From the NCBI GenBank assembly GCA_017962825.1, contig JAGCUO010000002.1, forward strand, positions 22,556 through 86,555: a DNA stretch of 64,000 nucleotides. Direction: 5' to 3'. This DNA comes from Lachnospiraceae bacterium. Its GTDB lineage: Bacteria; Bacillota; Clostridia; Lachnospirales; Lachnospiraceae. The position numbers and the translations under genes were made by a program. How positions within the stretch are numbered: the stretch's first letter is position 1; each line of letters starts with the position of its first letter. The notes under the pieces are model-generated. The model saw nothing but the letters and a program-made list of their open reading frames with translations. It was not told the origin of the DNA and ran no database searches. Positions 31,145 through 40,281 of this stretch are shown in pieces.

Positions 31145-32806
31145 ATGAAGAAAAAGTATTCTGTATTAAAACTTATACTTATCTTTTTAACTGTGGTATC
31201 AGCATTCAAAATGATCTTCTTCGGATGGGTCATTGATGAAGGATATGCTTTTGCCATAGGTAACAGACTGCTTCAGGGTGACCGCCTTTTCAAGGATATG
31301 TGGGAGCTTCACCAGACTTCCGGTTATGCTATAGAGTTTTTGCTTCGGATATACAAAGCATTTGTAAATTCCGGAGAGGGTGAAGTGGTATTTGTAAGAG
31401 CATGCGGAATGGCACTACACCTGCTTGTTTCCTATGTTTTATACAGAGCACTCAGAAGACATATGTCTGAGCTAAAAGCCTTTTTGGCTGCTGTACTGTT
31501 TGCAAATCTTACACCCAAATCAATCAGCATACCCGAGTTTTCCAATCTGATAAATCTGACTTCGGTACTCACACTTATCTGTCTCGGCAGGTTATATCTC
31601 GGAAAAAGCGAGGAAGATAAAAAGAAAAGATATTTGTATGCACTTGCCGCAGGCATCTTTTTGTCGGTATGCGTAATGTCTTATCCGCCTTCGCTGATCT
31701 TTGCGGTATTTGTCTTCGCATATGTATTTGTGAAATCAAAGGGCAGACGCGGAGAATTCGTTACGGTTTTATCCGTATGTCTGATATCGGGACTCTTATA
31801 TCTTGCCCGTATCCTTTCATACATGACGGTGAGTGAGCTTATGGAAAGCATCCGGATGATGCTCTCCGGGGATTCGACACATGACGGCGGCTTATCCAAG
31901 ATACCCGGATACCTTTCCGATGTGGTGATACTTGCCATATTTATCGCTGTTTTCGGACTGATCTCATTTGCGGTATCGAAGGTCTTTAAAAAGAAAGAAC
32001 TGTTCCTGCCTTCCGCATTCGTCTTTGTTTTTATGTGGCGGACGCTCCATATACTATTCAAAAACGATACGTATCCCGTTGAGTATACCTTCGGTTGTAT
32101 CCTGATAGTCTCTGCGCTTGCTTATTTATACGGCATTAAAAACAAAACCTATTCCGCAGAGGAAAAAGAATTCCTTGTGCTGTATGCGGGAGGAAGCCTT
32201 GCCGTTTTTCTGACAGTACTGGTTGCATGCAATCAAAGTGTTTTTTCATCCGCGAAATATCTGACGCTCTTTTTTGCGGTTACGGTAGCGTTATCATATA
32301 AGGAAGAAGCGGATACGTTTACCGAACGGTTTCTTTTTGCGACGGGAACGGTTCTGGTAATACTGATCAATATAATCCAGTACGGAAATCCCAGAAACCG
32401 CCTTCTCAATATTTTCGATGCGGAAGCAAGAGTTCCCTCGGGACCGCAAAGATGGCTGATCCTTGAAAGAATGTATGCCAACAAAGCACGTATCGATAAT
32501 GAGGAATTGCCGGAGATCCTGAACGGAGCCGGATATGTCATGATAACCGGAGATGCGGTTACTTATCTGTACACCGATGCGCTGATAGGGCACGGAACAA
32601 CCATCATGACTGAAGAGTACGATGAAAGCTATGCCGATTACTGGAACGTTCGACCTGACAGAAAGCCTGATATGATAGCCGTGGAGTGCTATGAGGGTTC
32701 GCTTGATTCGGTGGTCGCTTCATCATGGCTCTACGATTATCTCGAAAATGAATACGGTGCATCCGAAGTGGTGGAAACAACGTATTACAGAATATATATA
32801 AAGTGA
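31145..32806 (+). CDS. Polytopic membrane protein, probable GT-C glycosyltransferase
   Basis: The 553-residue protein has about eleven hydrophobic segments. The first loop contains 'IDEGYAFAIGNRLLQGDRLF' (about residues 30-49) followed by 'KDMWELHQTSGYAIEF'. An acidic residue pair in the first extracellular loop is the typical active-site position of GT-C enzymes (PMT, ArnT and related), which transfer sugars from polyprenyl phosphate donors. The C-terminal roughly 120 residues are soluble and probably extracellular. It directly follows the DUF6020-like gene (TAGATG), suggesting a pair acting on cell-surface glycans. No closer family is recognised. Confidence 0.7.
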   Translation: MKKKYSVLKLILIFLTVVSAFKMIFFGWVIDEGYAFAIGNRLLQGDRLFKDMWELHQTSGYAIEFLLRIYKAFVNSGEGEVVFVRACGMALHLLVSYVLYRALRRHMSELKAFLAAVLFANLTPKSISIPEFSNLINLTSVLTLICLGRLYLGKSEEDKKKRYLYALAAGIFLSVCVMSYPPSLIFAVFVFAYVFVKSKGRRGEFVTVLSVCLISGLLYLARILSYMTVSELMESIRMMLSGDSTHDGGLSKIPGYLSDVVILAIFIAVFGLISFAVSKVFKKKELFLPSAFVFVFMWRTLHILFKNDTYPVEYTFGCILIVSALAYLYGIKNKTYSAEEKEFLVLYAGGSLAVFLTVLVACNQSVFSSAKYLTLFFAVTVALSYKEEADTFTERFLFATGTVLVILINIIQYGNPRNRLLNIFDAEARVPSGPQRWLILERMYANKARIDNEELPEILNGAGYVMITGDAVTYLYTDALIGHGTTIMTEEYDESYADYWNVRPDRKPDMIAVECYEGSLDSVVASSWLYDYLENEYGASEVVETTYYRIYIK

Positions 32807-32820
32807 TCTTGGAGGATTAA

Positions 32821-33672
32821 ATGGGAGTAAAGATTTTTGCAGATTCAACTTGCGATCTCAATGAAGAACTTATAAAAAAGTATTCGATAACCATTATCCC
32901 GCTTTGCATCATCATGGGGGATAAGAGTTATTACGACGGAGAAGGTCTCGGACAGAAAGAGATCTTTAAGTGGGCGGATGAAAATAAAACAACCCCCAAG
33001 ACCGCGGCAATAACCACCGAAAGACTTGAACAGGCCACAAAGCCGGTTCTTGAAGCCGGCGATGACATTATTCTGTTTACCATCTCGGCCGGAATGAGTT
33101 CGACCTTTAACCTTGCTACCATATATTCGGAAGATAACGGTAACGGTCATATGCATGTTATCGATTCCGCAAACCTTTCCACCGGTATAGGACTGCTTGT
33201 CATAAAGGCGGCAGAGATGTCTGCGGAGGGAAATACGGCGGAGGAGATCGTTAAGGAGATCGGGGATCTTATTCCCAGAGTCAGGGCAAGTTTTGTCGTA
33301 GATACCCTTACATATCTTGCCAGAGGCGGAAGATGCTCTGCCGTTACGGCGCTTCTTGCGGGAACCCTTAAGCTTCATCCGGAGATCGTTGTAAAGGACG
33401 GAGCCATGGGAGTCAGCAAAAAATACCGTGGAAGTCTGGGAAATTCCGTTATGAAATATGCCACGGATCTGGAAGAGGCTCTTCTTGATGCGGATCATGA
33501 CAGGGTATTTATAACTCACACAGTCCGTGAGTCGGAGAGAGCAATCGTGGACGAAGTCAGGAAATACCTGGAATCATTGGGTGTATTCAAGGAGGTCATA
33601 GAGACAAGGGCAGGAGGAGTAATTTCTTCGCATTGCGGTCCCGGAACCTTGGGAATATTGTTTATAAAATAA
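32821..33672 (+). CDS. DegV family fatty-acid-binding protein
   Basis: The 283-residue soluble protein has the DegV hallmarks: N-terminal 'IFADSTCDLNEEL', then 'DIILFTISAGMSSTFNLA' (about residues 81-98, the lipid carboxylate-binding Ser/Thr region), 'YLARGGRCSA' and the C-terminal 'GPGTLGILFIK'. DegV/FakB proteins bind a fatty acid and present it to the kinase FakA for phosphorylation and use in phospholipids. FakA is not in this window. GGAGG precedes the ATG by 7 bases. It follows the GT-C genes by 14 bases and may be co-transcribed. Confidence 0.9.
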   Translation: MGVKIFADSTCDLNEELIKKYSITIIPLCIIMGDKSYYDGEGLGQKEIFKWADENKTTPKTAAITTERLEQATKPVLEAGDDIILFTISAGMSSTFNLATIYSEDNGNGHMHVIDSANLSTGIGLLVIKAAEMSAEGNTAEEIVKEIGDLIPRVRASFVVDTLTYLARGGRCSAVTALLAGTLKLHPEIVVKDGAMGVSKKYRGSLGNSVMKYATDLEEALLDADHDRVFITHTVRESERAIVDEVRKYLESLGVFKEVIETRAGGVISSHCGPGTLGILFIK

Positions 33673-33735
33673 GTCCCAAAAGGCGAATTGATTAAAAAAT
33701 AAAATTGTATACACGAATATTTGTATATTTTATCA

Positions 33736-33764
33736 TTGACTAAATGAATTCTTTCCAATAAAAT
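33736..33764 (+). promoter_or_regulatory. Promoter of the liv operon
   Basis: TTGACT (33736-33741) and TAAAAT (33759-33764) are 17 bases apart, a strong sigma-A-type promoter. It is followed by a terminator-like hairpin at 33774-33805 and then the ribosome site of the binding-protein gene at 33842. Confidence 0.75.
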
Positions 33765-33773
33765 GCTTTTCAT

Positions 33774-33820
33774 AGCCAAAGGTGGCAAAAAACTTACCTT
33801 CGGCTGTTTTGTTATATTTT
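33774..33820 (+). terminator. Terminator-like hairpin in the liv leader (possible attenuator)
   Basis: AGCCAAAGGT (33774-33783) pairs with ACCTTCGGCT (33796-33805) with one mismatch and is followed by GTTTTGTTATATTTT. It begins about where the promoter at 33736 should start transcription and lies before the gene's ribosome site, so it would stop early transcripts unless read through. Confidence 0.5.
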
Positions 33821-33841
33821 GATGTAACAGGAGGAAATATT

Positions 33842-35080
33842 ATGAAAAAGAAATTGCTTTCACTTATCCTGACCGGTGCCATGGTCATGGCAATGGCAGG
33901 ATGCGGCAACACCGGTGCTGAGACAGGAACTGTCGGAACCACCGAGAATGCCGGAACCGAGGAAACTGCTGCAGCAGCTGCCGGAGACGGAGCTCTTACC
34001 GGAACCCTTAAGCTCGGAGTTATCGGACCCCTTACCGGAGGCGCAGCTATCTACGGAAACGCAGTAGTAAACGGCGCTCAGATCGCTGTTGACGAGATCA
34101 ATGCTCTCGGCGGTGCTTTCCAGATCGAGCTTCAGGCTCAGGATGATGAGCATGACGCAGAGAAATCCGTAAACGCTTATCATCAGCTTCAGGACTGGGG
34201 CGTTCAGGCTATCGCAGGAACCGTTACCACCACTCCCTGTATTGCTGTTTCAGCAGAGGCTAATGCTGACAGAGTATTCATGCTCACCCCTTCAGCTTCA
34301 GCAACTACCGTAACCGATGGCAAGGACAATGTATTCCAGCTTTGCTTCGCAGATCCTAACCAGGGTTCCGCATCCGCTCAGTACATTTTCGATAACCAGC
34401 TTGCTACCAAGGTTGCAGTTATCTACAACAATGCAGATGCTTATTCAACCGGAATCTATCAGACCTTCAAGGCTAAGGCTGAGGAACTCGGACTTGAGAT
34501 CGTTTCAGAGACCACTTTCACCGATGACACCACCGATTTCTCTGTTCAGGTAGGTGATGCTCAGTCTAACGGTGCAGATCTTGTATTCCTTCCTATTTAC
34601 TACACCCCTGCTTCACTTATCCTTAAGCAGGCTGATTCCATCGGCTATGCTCCCAAGTTCTTCGGTGTAGACGGAATGGACGGAATCCTTACCATCGAGG
34701 GATTTGACACCTCTCTTGCTGAGGGTGTTATGCTCCTCACTCCTTTCTCAGCTGATGCTACCGATGATCTTACCAAGAATTTCGTAGAGAAGTTCACCGA
34801 GAAGTTTGGTGAGGTTCCTTCTCAGTTCGCAGCTGACGGATATGACTGTGCTTATGCAATTAAGGCAGCTCTTGAGTTCTATGCAGCAAAGAACGGCGGA
34901 CTTGATGTTACCGGAATGAGCGCAGAAGAGCTTTGCGAGATCCTTATCTCAGTATTTACCGATCCCGAGTTCTCCGCTGACGGTGTTACCGGTCTCGGAA
35001 TGGTATGGGATGCTAACGGCCAGGTTAACAAAGAGCCCAAGGCTGTAGTCATCAAAGACGGTGTATATGTAGGTATGTAA
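33842..35080 (+). CDS. livJ: Branched-chain amino acid-type ABC transporter, substrate-binding lipoprotein
   Basis: ATG 33842 has AGGAGGAAA upstream and opens the lipoprotein signal 'LILTGAMVMAMAGC' (Cys at about residue 21). A Thr/Glu/Ala-rich linker follows. Then comes a periplasmic-binding fold of the Leu/Ile/Val type (about 55-412), beginning 'LKLGVIGPLTGGAAIYG' and 'IAVDEINALGG'. It binds amino acids or similar ligands outside the cell and passes them to LivHM. Codon use is biased (Ctt, Acc, Gca), consistent with high expression. Two strong hairpins follow the gene and probably lower expression of the membrane components compared with this protein. Confidence 0.93.
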   Translation: MKKKLLSLILTGAMVMAMAGCGNTGAETGTVGTTENAGTEETAAAAAGDGALTGTLKLGVIGPLTGGAAIYGNAVVNGAQIAVDEINALGGAFQIELQAQDDEHDAEKSVNAYHQLQDWGVQAIAGTVTTTPCIAVSAEANADRVFMLTPSASATTVTDGKDNVFQLCFADPNQGSASAQYIFDNQLATKVAVIYNNADAYSTGIYQTFKAKAEELGLEIVSETTFTDDTTDFSVQVGDAQSNGADLVFLPIYYTPASLILKQADSIGYAPKFFGVDGMDGILTIEGFDTSLAEGVMLLTPFSADATDDLTKNFVEKFTEKFGEVPSQFAADGYDCAYAIKAALEFYAAKNGGLDVTGMSAEELCEILISVFTDPEFSADGVTGLGMVWDANGQVNKEPKAVVIKDGVYVGM

Positions 35081-35108
35081 TCATTTCGTACGATTGCGAA
35101 TGATTTTA

Positions 35109-35142
35109 GGATTGCGAAAGCTGCGAAGCAGCGCAGCAATCC
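35109..35142 (+). terminator. Hairpin after livJ (mRNA stabiliser or partial terminator)
   Basis: GGATTGC (35109-35115) pairs with GCAATCC (35136-35142), with an inner GCTGC/GCAGC stem. No long U-run follows. A second, GC-rich hairpin comes 20 bases later. Confidence 0.55.
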
Positions 35143-35162
35143 GTTGACAAAAAAATAAGCAC

Positions 35163-35194
35163 CGGGCGCCGTCAAAAGCGCCCGATGTATTTTA
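35163..35194 (+). terminator. Partial terminator between livJ and livH
   Basis: CGGGCGC (35163-35169) pairs perfectly with GCGCCCG (35178-35184), followed by ATGTATTTT. A weak U-tract suggests partial read-through into livHMGF. Confidence 0.6.
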
Positions 35195-35207
35195 AGGAGT
35201 ACGCATC

Positions 35208-36083
35208 ATGCTTGTACATTTGATCAACGGCATCAGCTTAGGAAGTATATATGCGATAATCGCACTCGGATATACCATGGTATACGGTATTGCCAAGATG
35301 CTTAACTTTGCACACGGTGATGTCATTATGATCGGAGGATATGTAGCCTTTTTTGCAATGTCAGAAGGTGCAGGCCTCCCGGCACCACTTGCGCTTCTCC
35401 TTGCAATAATCGTATGTACGATACTCGGTATCACAATAGAGCGCCTGGCTTATAAGCCCCTGCGCTCGGCTACTTCCCTTGCGGTTCTCATAACCGCCAT
35501 CGGAATGTCTTATTTTCTCCAGAATTCGGCACTTCTTCTTTGGGGAGCAAATCCCAAAGCATTCCCGGACATGTTCAAAAATGCGGAGGCTATAGAGTTT
35601 TTTGGAGCTAAGATTTCTCCCGTTGCTCTCGTAGCCATCTTTGCAAATATCGTGATAATGGTCATCCTCACTCTTTTCACAACACGTACCAAGGTGGGAA
35701 AGGCGATGAGGGCCGTATCCGAAGACAAGGGTGCCGCAACTCTCATGGGCATTAATGTTAATTTCACCATTTCACTTACTTTCGCTATCGGTTCCGGACT
35801 TGCGGCAGTCGCAGGAGTTCTTCTCTGCTCCGCATATCCTACCCTGATGCCTACCACCGGATCACTTCCCGGAATCAAGGCATTCACCGCTGCGGTATTC
35901 GGAGGTATCGGATCCATTCCCGGAGCGATGATAGGAGGAATTCTCCTCGGTGTTATCGAGATCCTGGCAAGAGCTTATATATCATCCGAGCTTGCCGATG
36001 CGATCGTATTCGGAGTTTTGATCGTAGTACTCATATTCAGACCCACCGGACTTTTGGGCAAACAGATTCACGAGAAAGTATAA
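35208..36083 (+). CDS. livH: Branched-chain amino acid-type ABC permease LivH
   Basis: The 291-residue permease has about eight membrane helices, with the family's early 'GISLGSIYAIIALGYTMVYG' (residues 6-25) and 'LNFAHGDVIMIGGYVAFF' near residue 28. The coupling segment is 'GKAMRAVSEDKGAATLMGIN' near residue 164, and the C-terminus 'GSIPGAMIGGILLGVIE' is also typical. AAGGAG precedes the ATG by 8 bases. It forms the transmembrane pore with LivM. Confidence 0.95.
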   Translation: MLVHLINGISLGSIYAIIALGYTMVYGIAKMLNFAHGDVIMIGGYVAFFAMSEGAGLPAPLALLLAIIVCTILGITIERLAYKPLRSATSLAVLITAIGMSYFLQNSALLLWGANPKAFPDMFKNAEAIEFFGAKISPVALVAIFANIVIMVILTLFTTRTKVGKAMRAVSEDKGAATLMGINVNFTISLTFAIGSGLAAVAGVLLCSAYPTLMPTTGSLPGIKAFTAAVFGGIGSIPGAMIGGILLGVIEILARAYISSELADAIVFGVLIVVLIFRPTGLLGKQIHEKV

Positions 36084-36096
36084 GGAGGCGAACGGG

Positions 36097-37158
36097 ATGA
36101 AGAAATTTTCAAAAGCCTCCACGGCTTCAAAAAAAGCATTTCTCAATTATGGAATTGTAATCGCATTTTTTGTGATCTTTCAGTCTCTGGTATCTACAGG
36201 AAATATAACCAGTGCACTTAAGGGTCAGCTTATTCCCATAGCCTGTTATATGATCATGGCGGTGTCCCTTAACCTTGTCGTAGGTATATCGGGAGAACTT
36301 TCCCTGGGTCATGCGGGATTCATGTCAGTGGGTGCATTTACCGCAGTTATCGTAAGCAGTGCAATGGCCGGATCTTCCGACAAAGGAAGTCTTATCGTCA
36401 GCATTATCGTAGGTGCTCTTATCGCAGCCATTGCAGGTTTCCTTATCGGTATCCCCGTTCTCAGGTTAAACGGTGACTACCTTGCGATCGTTACACTTGC
36501 ATTCGGCGAGATCATTAAGAACATTCTTAATTGCCTCTATGTAGGAATAGATGAAAAGGGTGTGCATTTTGCATTTAACAATCCCGCAGCTCTTGCAATG
36601 AGCGCAGAGGGTAAGGTAATAATCAACGGACCCATGGGCGCGGTCGGAATCCGTAAGATCTCCACATTTGCTGCTGCTATCATACTCCTTCTCATCATTC
36701 TCATAATCATCCAGAATCTGGTTAACTCCAGAACCGGACGTGCGATCATGGCGATCAGAGATAACAGGATCGCAGCAGAGAGTATGGGTCTTTCACCCAT
36801 GAAGTACAAGATGCTTGCCTTTACCGTTTCCGCGGCTATGGCAGGTGCGGCAGGAGCTGTATATGCTCTTAACTACTCAACGCTAGTTCCCAAGAAATTT
36901 GATTTCAACACATCGATCCTTGTTCTGGTATTCGTTGTATTAGGCGGTATCGGCAACATGACCGGATCGCTCCTGGCAGCAGGCGTTCTGGTAGTACTGC
37001 CCGAGCTTCTCAGAAAGTTCAGCGATTACAGAATGCTTGTATATGCGATCGTCCTTATTCTGGTAATGCTGGTTACCAATAACGAGAAACTTAAAGGAAA
37101 GATCGATACATTCTTCAAAAAACTCAGAATGAAAATTTCGAAAGGAGGCAGAAAATAA
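36097..37158 (+). CDS. livM: Branched-chain amino acid-type ABC permease LivM
   Basis: The 353-residue partner permease has about nine helices. Characteristic parts are 'NLVVGISGELSLGHAGFMSV' (about residues 59-78), 'LRLNGDYLAIVTLAFGEI' (about 122), the coupling loop 'GRAIMAIRDNRIAAESMGL' (about 212) and 'VFVVLGGIGNMTGSLLAA' (about 283). AAGGAGG lies before ATG 36097. Its stop overlaps the livG start by one base. Confidence 0.95.
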   Translation: MKKFSKASTASKKAFLNYGIVIAFFVIFQSLVSTGNITSALKGQLIPIACYMIMAVSLNLVVGISGELSLGHAGFMSVGAFTAVIVSSAMAGSSDKGSLIVSIIVGALIAAIAGFLIGIPVLRLNGDYLAIVTLAFGEIIKNILNCLYVGIDEKGVHFAFNNPAALAMSAEGKVIINGPMGAVGIRKISTFAAAIILLLIILIIIQNLVNSRTGRAIMAIRDNRIAAESMGLSPMKYKMLAFTVSAAMAGAAGAVYALNYSTLVPKKFDFNTSILVLVFVVLGGIGNMTGSLLAAGVLVVLPELLRKFSDYRMLVYAIVLILVMLVTNNEKLKGKIDTFFKKLRMKISKGGRK

Positions 37159-38000
37159 TGAGTAAGTCTCCTGAAGTAAAGCTTGTTAATGTGCCCAGCC
37201 CCAACTTTGTTCCCGAAAAAGATCTCGGAAAGCCCCTGGTTCTTGAGGCAGCTCATCTGGGAATTGATTTCGGAGGCCTTGTAGCCGTTGATGAATTCAA
37301 CATAGGAATCGGCGCAACGGAGATATGCGGACTCATCGGTCCGAACGGTGCGGGCAAGACTACCATATTCAACCTTCTTACCAAGGTTTACGAGCCCACA
37401 AGAGGTACCATAATGCTGGGCGGCAAGGATACCCACAATATGACACCTTCTCAGGTAAATCAAATGGGTATCGCAAGAACTTTCCAGAATATCAGACTTT
37501 TCGATAAACTGACCGTTGAAGAAAACGTTAAGATCGGTCTTCACAATCATATCGGATATCACACCTTAGCCGGAGTGTTCAGACTTCCCAATTATTGGAA
37601 GGAAGAAAAGAAAGATCATGAAAAGGCTCTCGAACTTCTCGATATCTTCGGTATGGCAGATCTTGCAAATGTTACTGCGGATTCACTTCCTTACGGAGCA
37701 CAGCGCAGACTTGAGATCGTAAGAGCACTTGCTACCGGTCCCAAGCTTCTTCTCCTTGACGAGCCGGCTGCGGGAATGAACCCCTCGGAGACCGAAGAAC
37801 TCATGAACAACATCCGCAAGATCAGAGATGAGTTCCAGATCGCGGTCCTTCTCATTGAGCATGATATGAACCTGGTCATGGGTATTTGCGAGAGTATTGT
37901 TGTTCTGAACTTCGGAAGGATAATCGCAAAGGGAACTCCTTCACAGATTCAGGGAAATCCCCAGGTTATCGAAGCATATCTCGGAACACACAGAGGCTGA
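37158..38000 (+). CDS. livG: Branched-chain amino acid-type ABC ATPase LivG
   Basis: The 280-residue ATPase has Walker A 'GPNGAGKTTIFNL', the LivG-type Q-loop region 'GIARTFQNIRLFDKLTVEEN', signature 'SLPYGAQRRLEIVRAL' and Walker B 'LLLLDEPAAGMNP'. The long helical insert after the Q loop, around 'NYWKEEKKDH', is usual for LivG. An extra roughly 25 residues at the N-terminus precede the canonical fold. The start overlaps livM (TAATG), so the two are coupled. Confidence 0.95.
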   Translation: MSKSPEVKLVNVPSPNFVPEKDLGKPLVLEAAHLGIDFGGLVAVDEFNIGIGATEICGLIGPNGAGKTTIFNLLTKVYEPTRGTIMLGGKDTHNMTPSQVNQMGIARTFQNIRLFDKLTVEENVKIGLHNHIGYHTLAGVFRLPNYWKEEKKDHEKALELLDIFGMADLANVTADSLPYGAQRRLEIVRALATGPKLLLLDEPAAGMNPSETEELMNNIRKIRDEFQIAVLLIEHDMNLVMGICESIVVLNFGRIIAKGTPSQIQGNPQVIEAYLGTHRG

Positions 38001-38040
38001 GCGCTAATGCCTCATGCATGAACGGTTTGAAGGAGCTTAT

Positions 38041-38751
38041 ATGAAAACAGTTCTTAAATGTGAAAATCTGCACGTATATTACGGCAGCATACATGCGATA
38101 AAGGGTGTATCCTTTGAAGTCGGTGAAGGAGAGATCGTTACACTCATCGGAGCAAACGGTGCCGGAAAATCCACCACGCTTAATACCGTCGGAGGACTTC
38201 TTAAGCCCAGAGAAGGCTCCATCGAGTTCGAAGGAAAGAGCATTCTCGGCGTCGCTCCTCATAAGGTAGTAAGCGAAGGAATGGCTCTTTGTCCCGAGGG
38301 AAGAAGAGTTTTCGCTCAGCTTTCCGTAAAAGAAAACCTTGAAATGGGTGCTTATACCAGACCTGCTTCCGAGATTCCCGAAACCCTGGAGATGGTCTAT
38401 GAGCATTTTCCCAGATTAAAAGAGCGTCAGGGTCAGATGGCCGGAACTCTTTCGGGCGGCGAGCAGCAGATGCTGGCTATGGGAAGAGCACTTATGAGTA
38501 AGCCCAGGCTGATGATGCTCGATGAGCCTTCTATGGGACTTGCCCCCATTTTGGTGGATCAGATCTTCGAGATTATTGAGGCTCTCAATAAAGCGGGAAC
38601 CACAATACTTCTCGTAGAGCAGAATGCTCAGATGGCGCTTTCAATCGCAGACAGAGCCTATGTTCTGGAGACCGGAAGAATAGTTAATTCCGGAACCGGT
38701 AAGGATCTTCTGAATGACGACTCCGTCAAGAAGGCGTACCTCGGAGGTTGA
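38041..38751 (+). CDS. livF: Branched-chain amino acid-type ABC ATPase LivF
   Basis: GAAGGAG ends 6 bases before ATG 38041, which I prefer over ATG 38014 (236 aa). Walker A is 'GANGAGKSTTLNT', signature 'TLSGGEQQMLAMGRAL', Walker B 'LMMLDEPSMGLAP' and H-loop 'LVEQNAQ', all standard for LivF. It pairs with LivG to drive the transporter. A terminator lies 40 bases downstream, closing livJHMGF. Confidence 0.95.
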   Translation: MKTVLKCENLHVYYGSIHAIKGVSFEVGEGEIVTLIGANGAGKSTTLNTVGGLLKPREGSIEFEGKSILGVAPHKVVSEGMALCPEGRRVFAQLSVKENLEMGAYTRPASEIPETLEMVYEHFPRLKERQGQMAGTLSGGEQQMLAMGRALMSKPRLMMLDEPSMGLAPILVDQIFEIIEALNKAGTTILLVEQNAQMALSIADRAYVLETGRIVNSGTGKDLLNDDSVKKAYLGG

Positions 38752-38790
38752 CAAAGTTCATAAAAAGGCTAATACTTATAAAGTATATGG

Positions 38791-38820
38791 GGGATGGTGC
38801 TGAGCCATCCCTAATTTTTT
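38791..38820 (+). terminator. Rho-independent terminator of the liv operon
   Basis: GGGATGG (38791-38797) pairs with CCATCCC (38805-38811), followed by TAATTTTTT. The ribosome site of the lysozyme gene starts directly after the T-run, so some read-through may feed that gene. Confidence 0.75.
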
Positions 38821-38831
38821 AAGGAGATTGA

Positions 38832-40280
38832 ATGAAGATATTGAAGACAATTAAAATTTTTATATGTACCATACTTGCACTTATTCTTGCACTGAGGGTT
38901 GCAGTGCCTGCCGGAACCGATAAGGTTCATGCAAAGGGCGCAGAATCTGCCATAGCATGGGGAATCGATGTATCCGCATGGCAGGGAGATATTGACTGGA
39001 ATGCTGTTAAGGCAAGCGGAGTTCAGTTCGCATTTATCAAATGCGGCGGAACCATTTACGGATTTGATGATAAATTTGCCCAGAATATGGCCGGAGCACA
39101 GGCTGCCGGTATCAAGACGGGCGTATATATATATTCATACGCATCCAACGTTAACGACGGAATAATCGAGGCACAGTGGATCATCAATGCCATTGCACCT
39201 TACATCGTAAATATGCCCGTTGTACTCGATCTTGAAAACTACAGACAGAAGGCTCTCGATCCTCTTACCAATGCCATGATCTGTCAGGTCTTCTGTCAGA
39301 CTGTTGAAGCTGCGGGTTATTATCCCATGGTCTATTCCAGTAAGAGTATGCTCACTTCTACCATAGGACCTTTCGCATATGATAAGTGGGTGGCTCAGTG
39401 GTACAACACCTGTACCTATGAAGGAGCTGCGTTCTGGCAGGCTACCGACAGCGGATCCATCCCCGGTATCAGAGGTCATGTAGATATCGATTATCAGTTT
39501 AAAGACCTTTCACAGTATCTTGTTCCAAACGGTTTCATCTCAAGGGACGGTTTTACATATTACTATGTTAATTACAGAAGACAGTCCAATACATTTGCGA
39601 ATGTAAACGGCGGAATGTATTATCTGGATCCCTTCGGACATCTTATTGCAGGAGCACTTTATCCCGTAGGCGATTTCGTGTACTACTTTGATCCTACCGG
39701 ACTTATGCAGGTCGGATTTGTAGCTCTCGGAGACGGTATGAGATTCTTCGATGAGAACGGACACATGGTTGTCGGCTGGGCAGACGTTCAGGGATTTAAG
39801 TATTTCTTTGATGTGAACGGTATTATGCAGACAGGATTTATCTCCGACGGAATAAACACCTACTACATGGCGGAGACCGGAGCAATGCAGACCGGACTCT
39901 TCAATGTGGGTGCGGCAACTTATTATGCCGATGCAGCGGGACATATCCTGACAGGTATGCAGAATATCGGAGGTGCAACATATTACTTCGATCCCCTTAC
40001 CGGCGGTCAGATGAGCCGTGGATTCGTATTTGACGGAATCAATACATATTTCTTCGGACCCGACGGAACCCTTCAGAAGGGATTGTTCTCAGACGGAAAA
40101 TCAATTTATTATTCAGATATTAACGGTAAACTTCAGACGGGACTTGTTACTGTGGACGGACTGAGTTTCTACTTCGATCCTCTTCAGGGCGGCGCTCTTA
40201 TGGTAGGCGGCACCGCAACTGATGCTCTCGGTCATGTGTACGTATCTGATGCAACAGGTCTTGCAATGATGATACAGTAA
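38832..40280 (+). CDS. Secreted GH25 lysozyme with C-terminal cell-wall-binding repeats
   Basis: The 482-residue protein has a signal peptide (about residues 1-36, cleavage near 'VHAKG') and a GH25 muramidase domain (about 42-235). That domain has 'GIDVSAWQGDIDWNAVK', 'FIKCGG', 'GVYIYSYASN' and 'PVVLDLENY' (Asp/Glu catalytic pair). About ten aromatic repeats follow to residue 465, such as 'GDFVYYFDPTGLMQVGF', 'GFKYFFDVNGIMQTGF' and 'GATYYFDPLTGGQM', of the choline/cell-wall-binding type. It should cleave peptidoglycan while held to wall polymers. LicD-type genes at 46-48 kb could supply phosphocholine-like groups for such repeats to bind. AAGGAG precedes the ATG. Confidence 0.92.
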   Translation: MKILKTIKIFICTILALILALRVAVPAGTDKVHAKGAESAIAWGIDVSAWQGDIDWNAVKASGVQFAFIKCGGTIYGFDDKFAQNMAGAQAAGIKTGVYIYSYASNVNDGIIEAQWIINAIAPYIVNMPVVLDLENYRQKALDPLTNAMICQVFCQTVEAAGYYPMVYSSKSMLTSTIGPFAYDKWVAQWYNTCTYEGAAFWQATDSGSIPGIRGHVDIDYQFKDLSQYLVPNGFISRDGFTYYYVNYRRQSNTFANVNGGMYYLDPFGHLIAGALYPVGDFVYYFDPTGLMQVGFVALGDGMRFFDENGHMVVGWADVQGFKYFFDVNGIMQTGFISDGINTYYMAETGAMQTGLFNVGAATYYADAAGHILTGMQNIGGATYYFDPLTGGQMSRGFVFDGINTYFFGPDGTLQKGLFSDGKSIYYSDINGKLQTGLVTVDGLSFYFDPLQGGALMVGGTATDALGHVYVSDATGLAMMIQ

Positions 40281-40281
40281 G

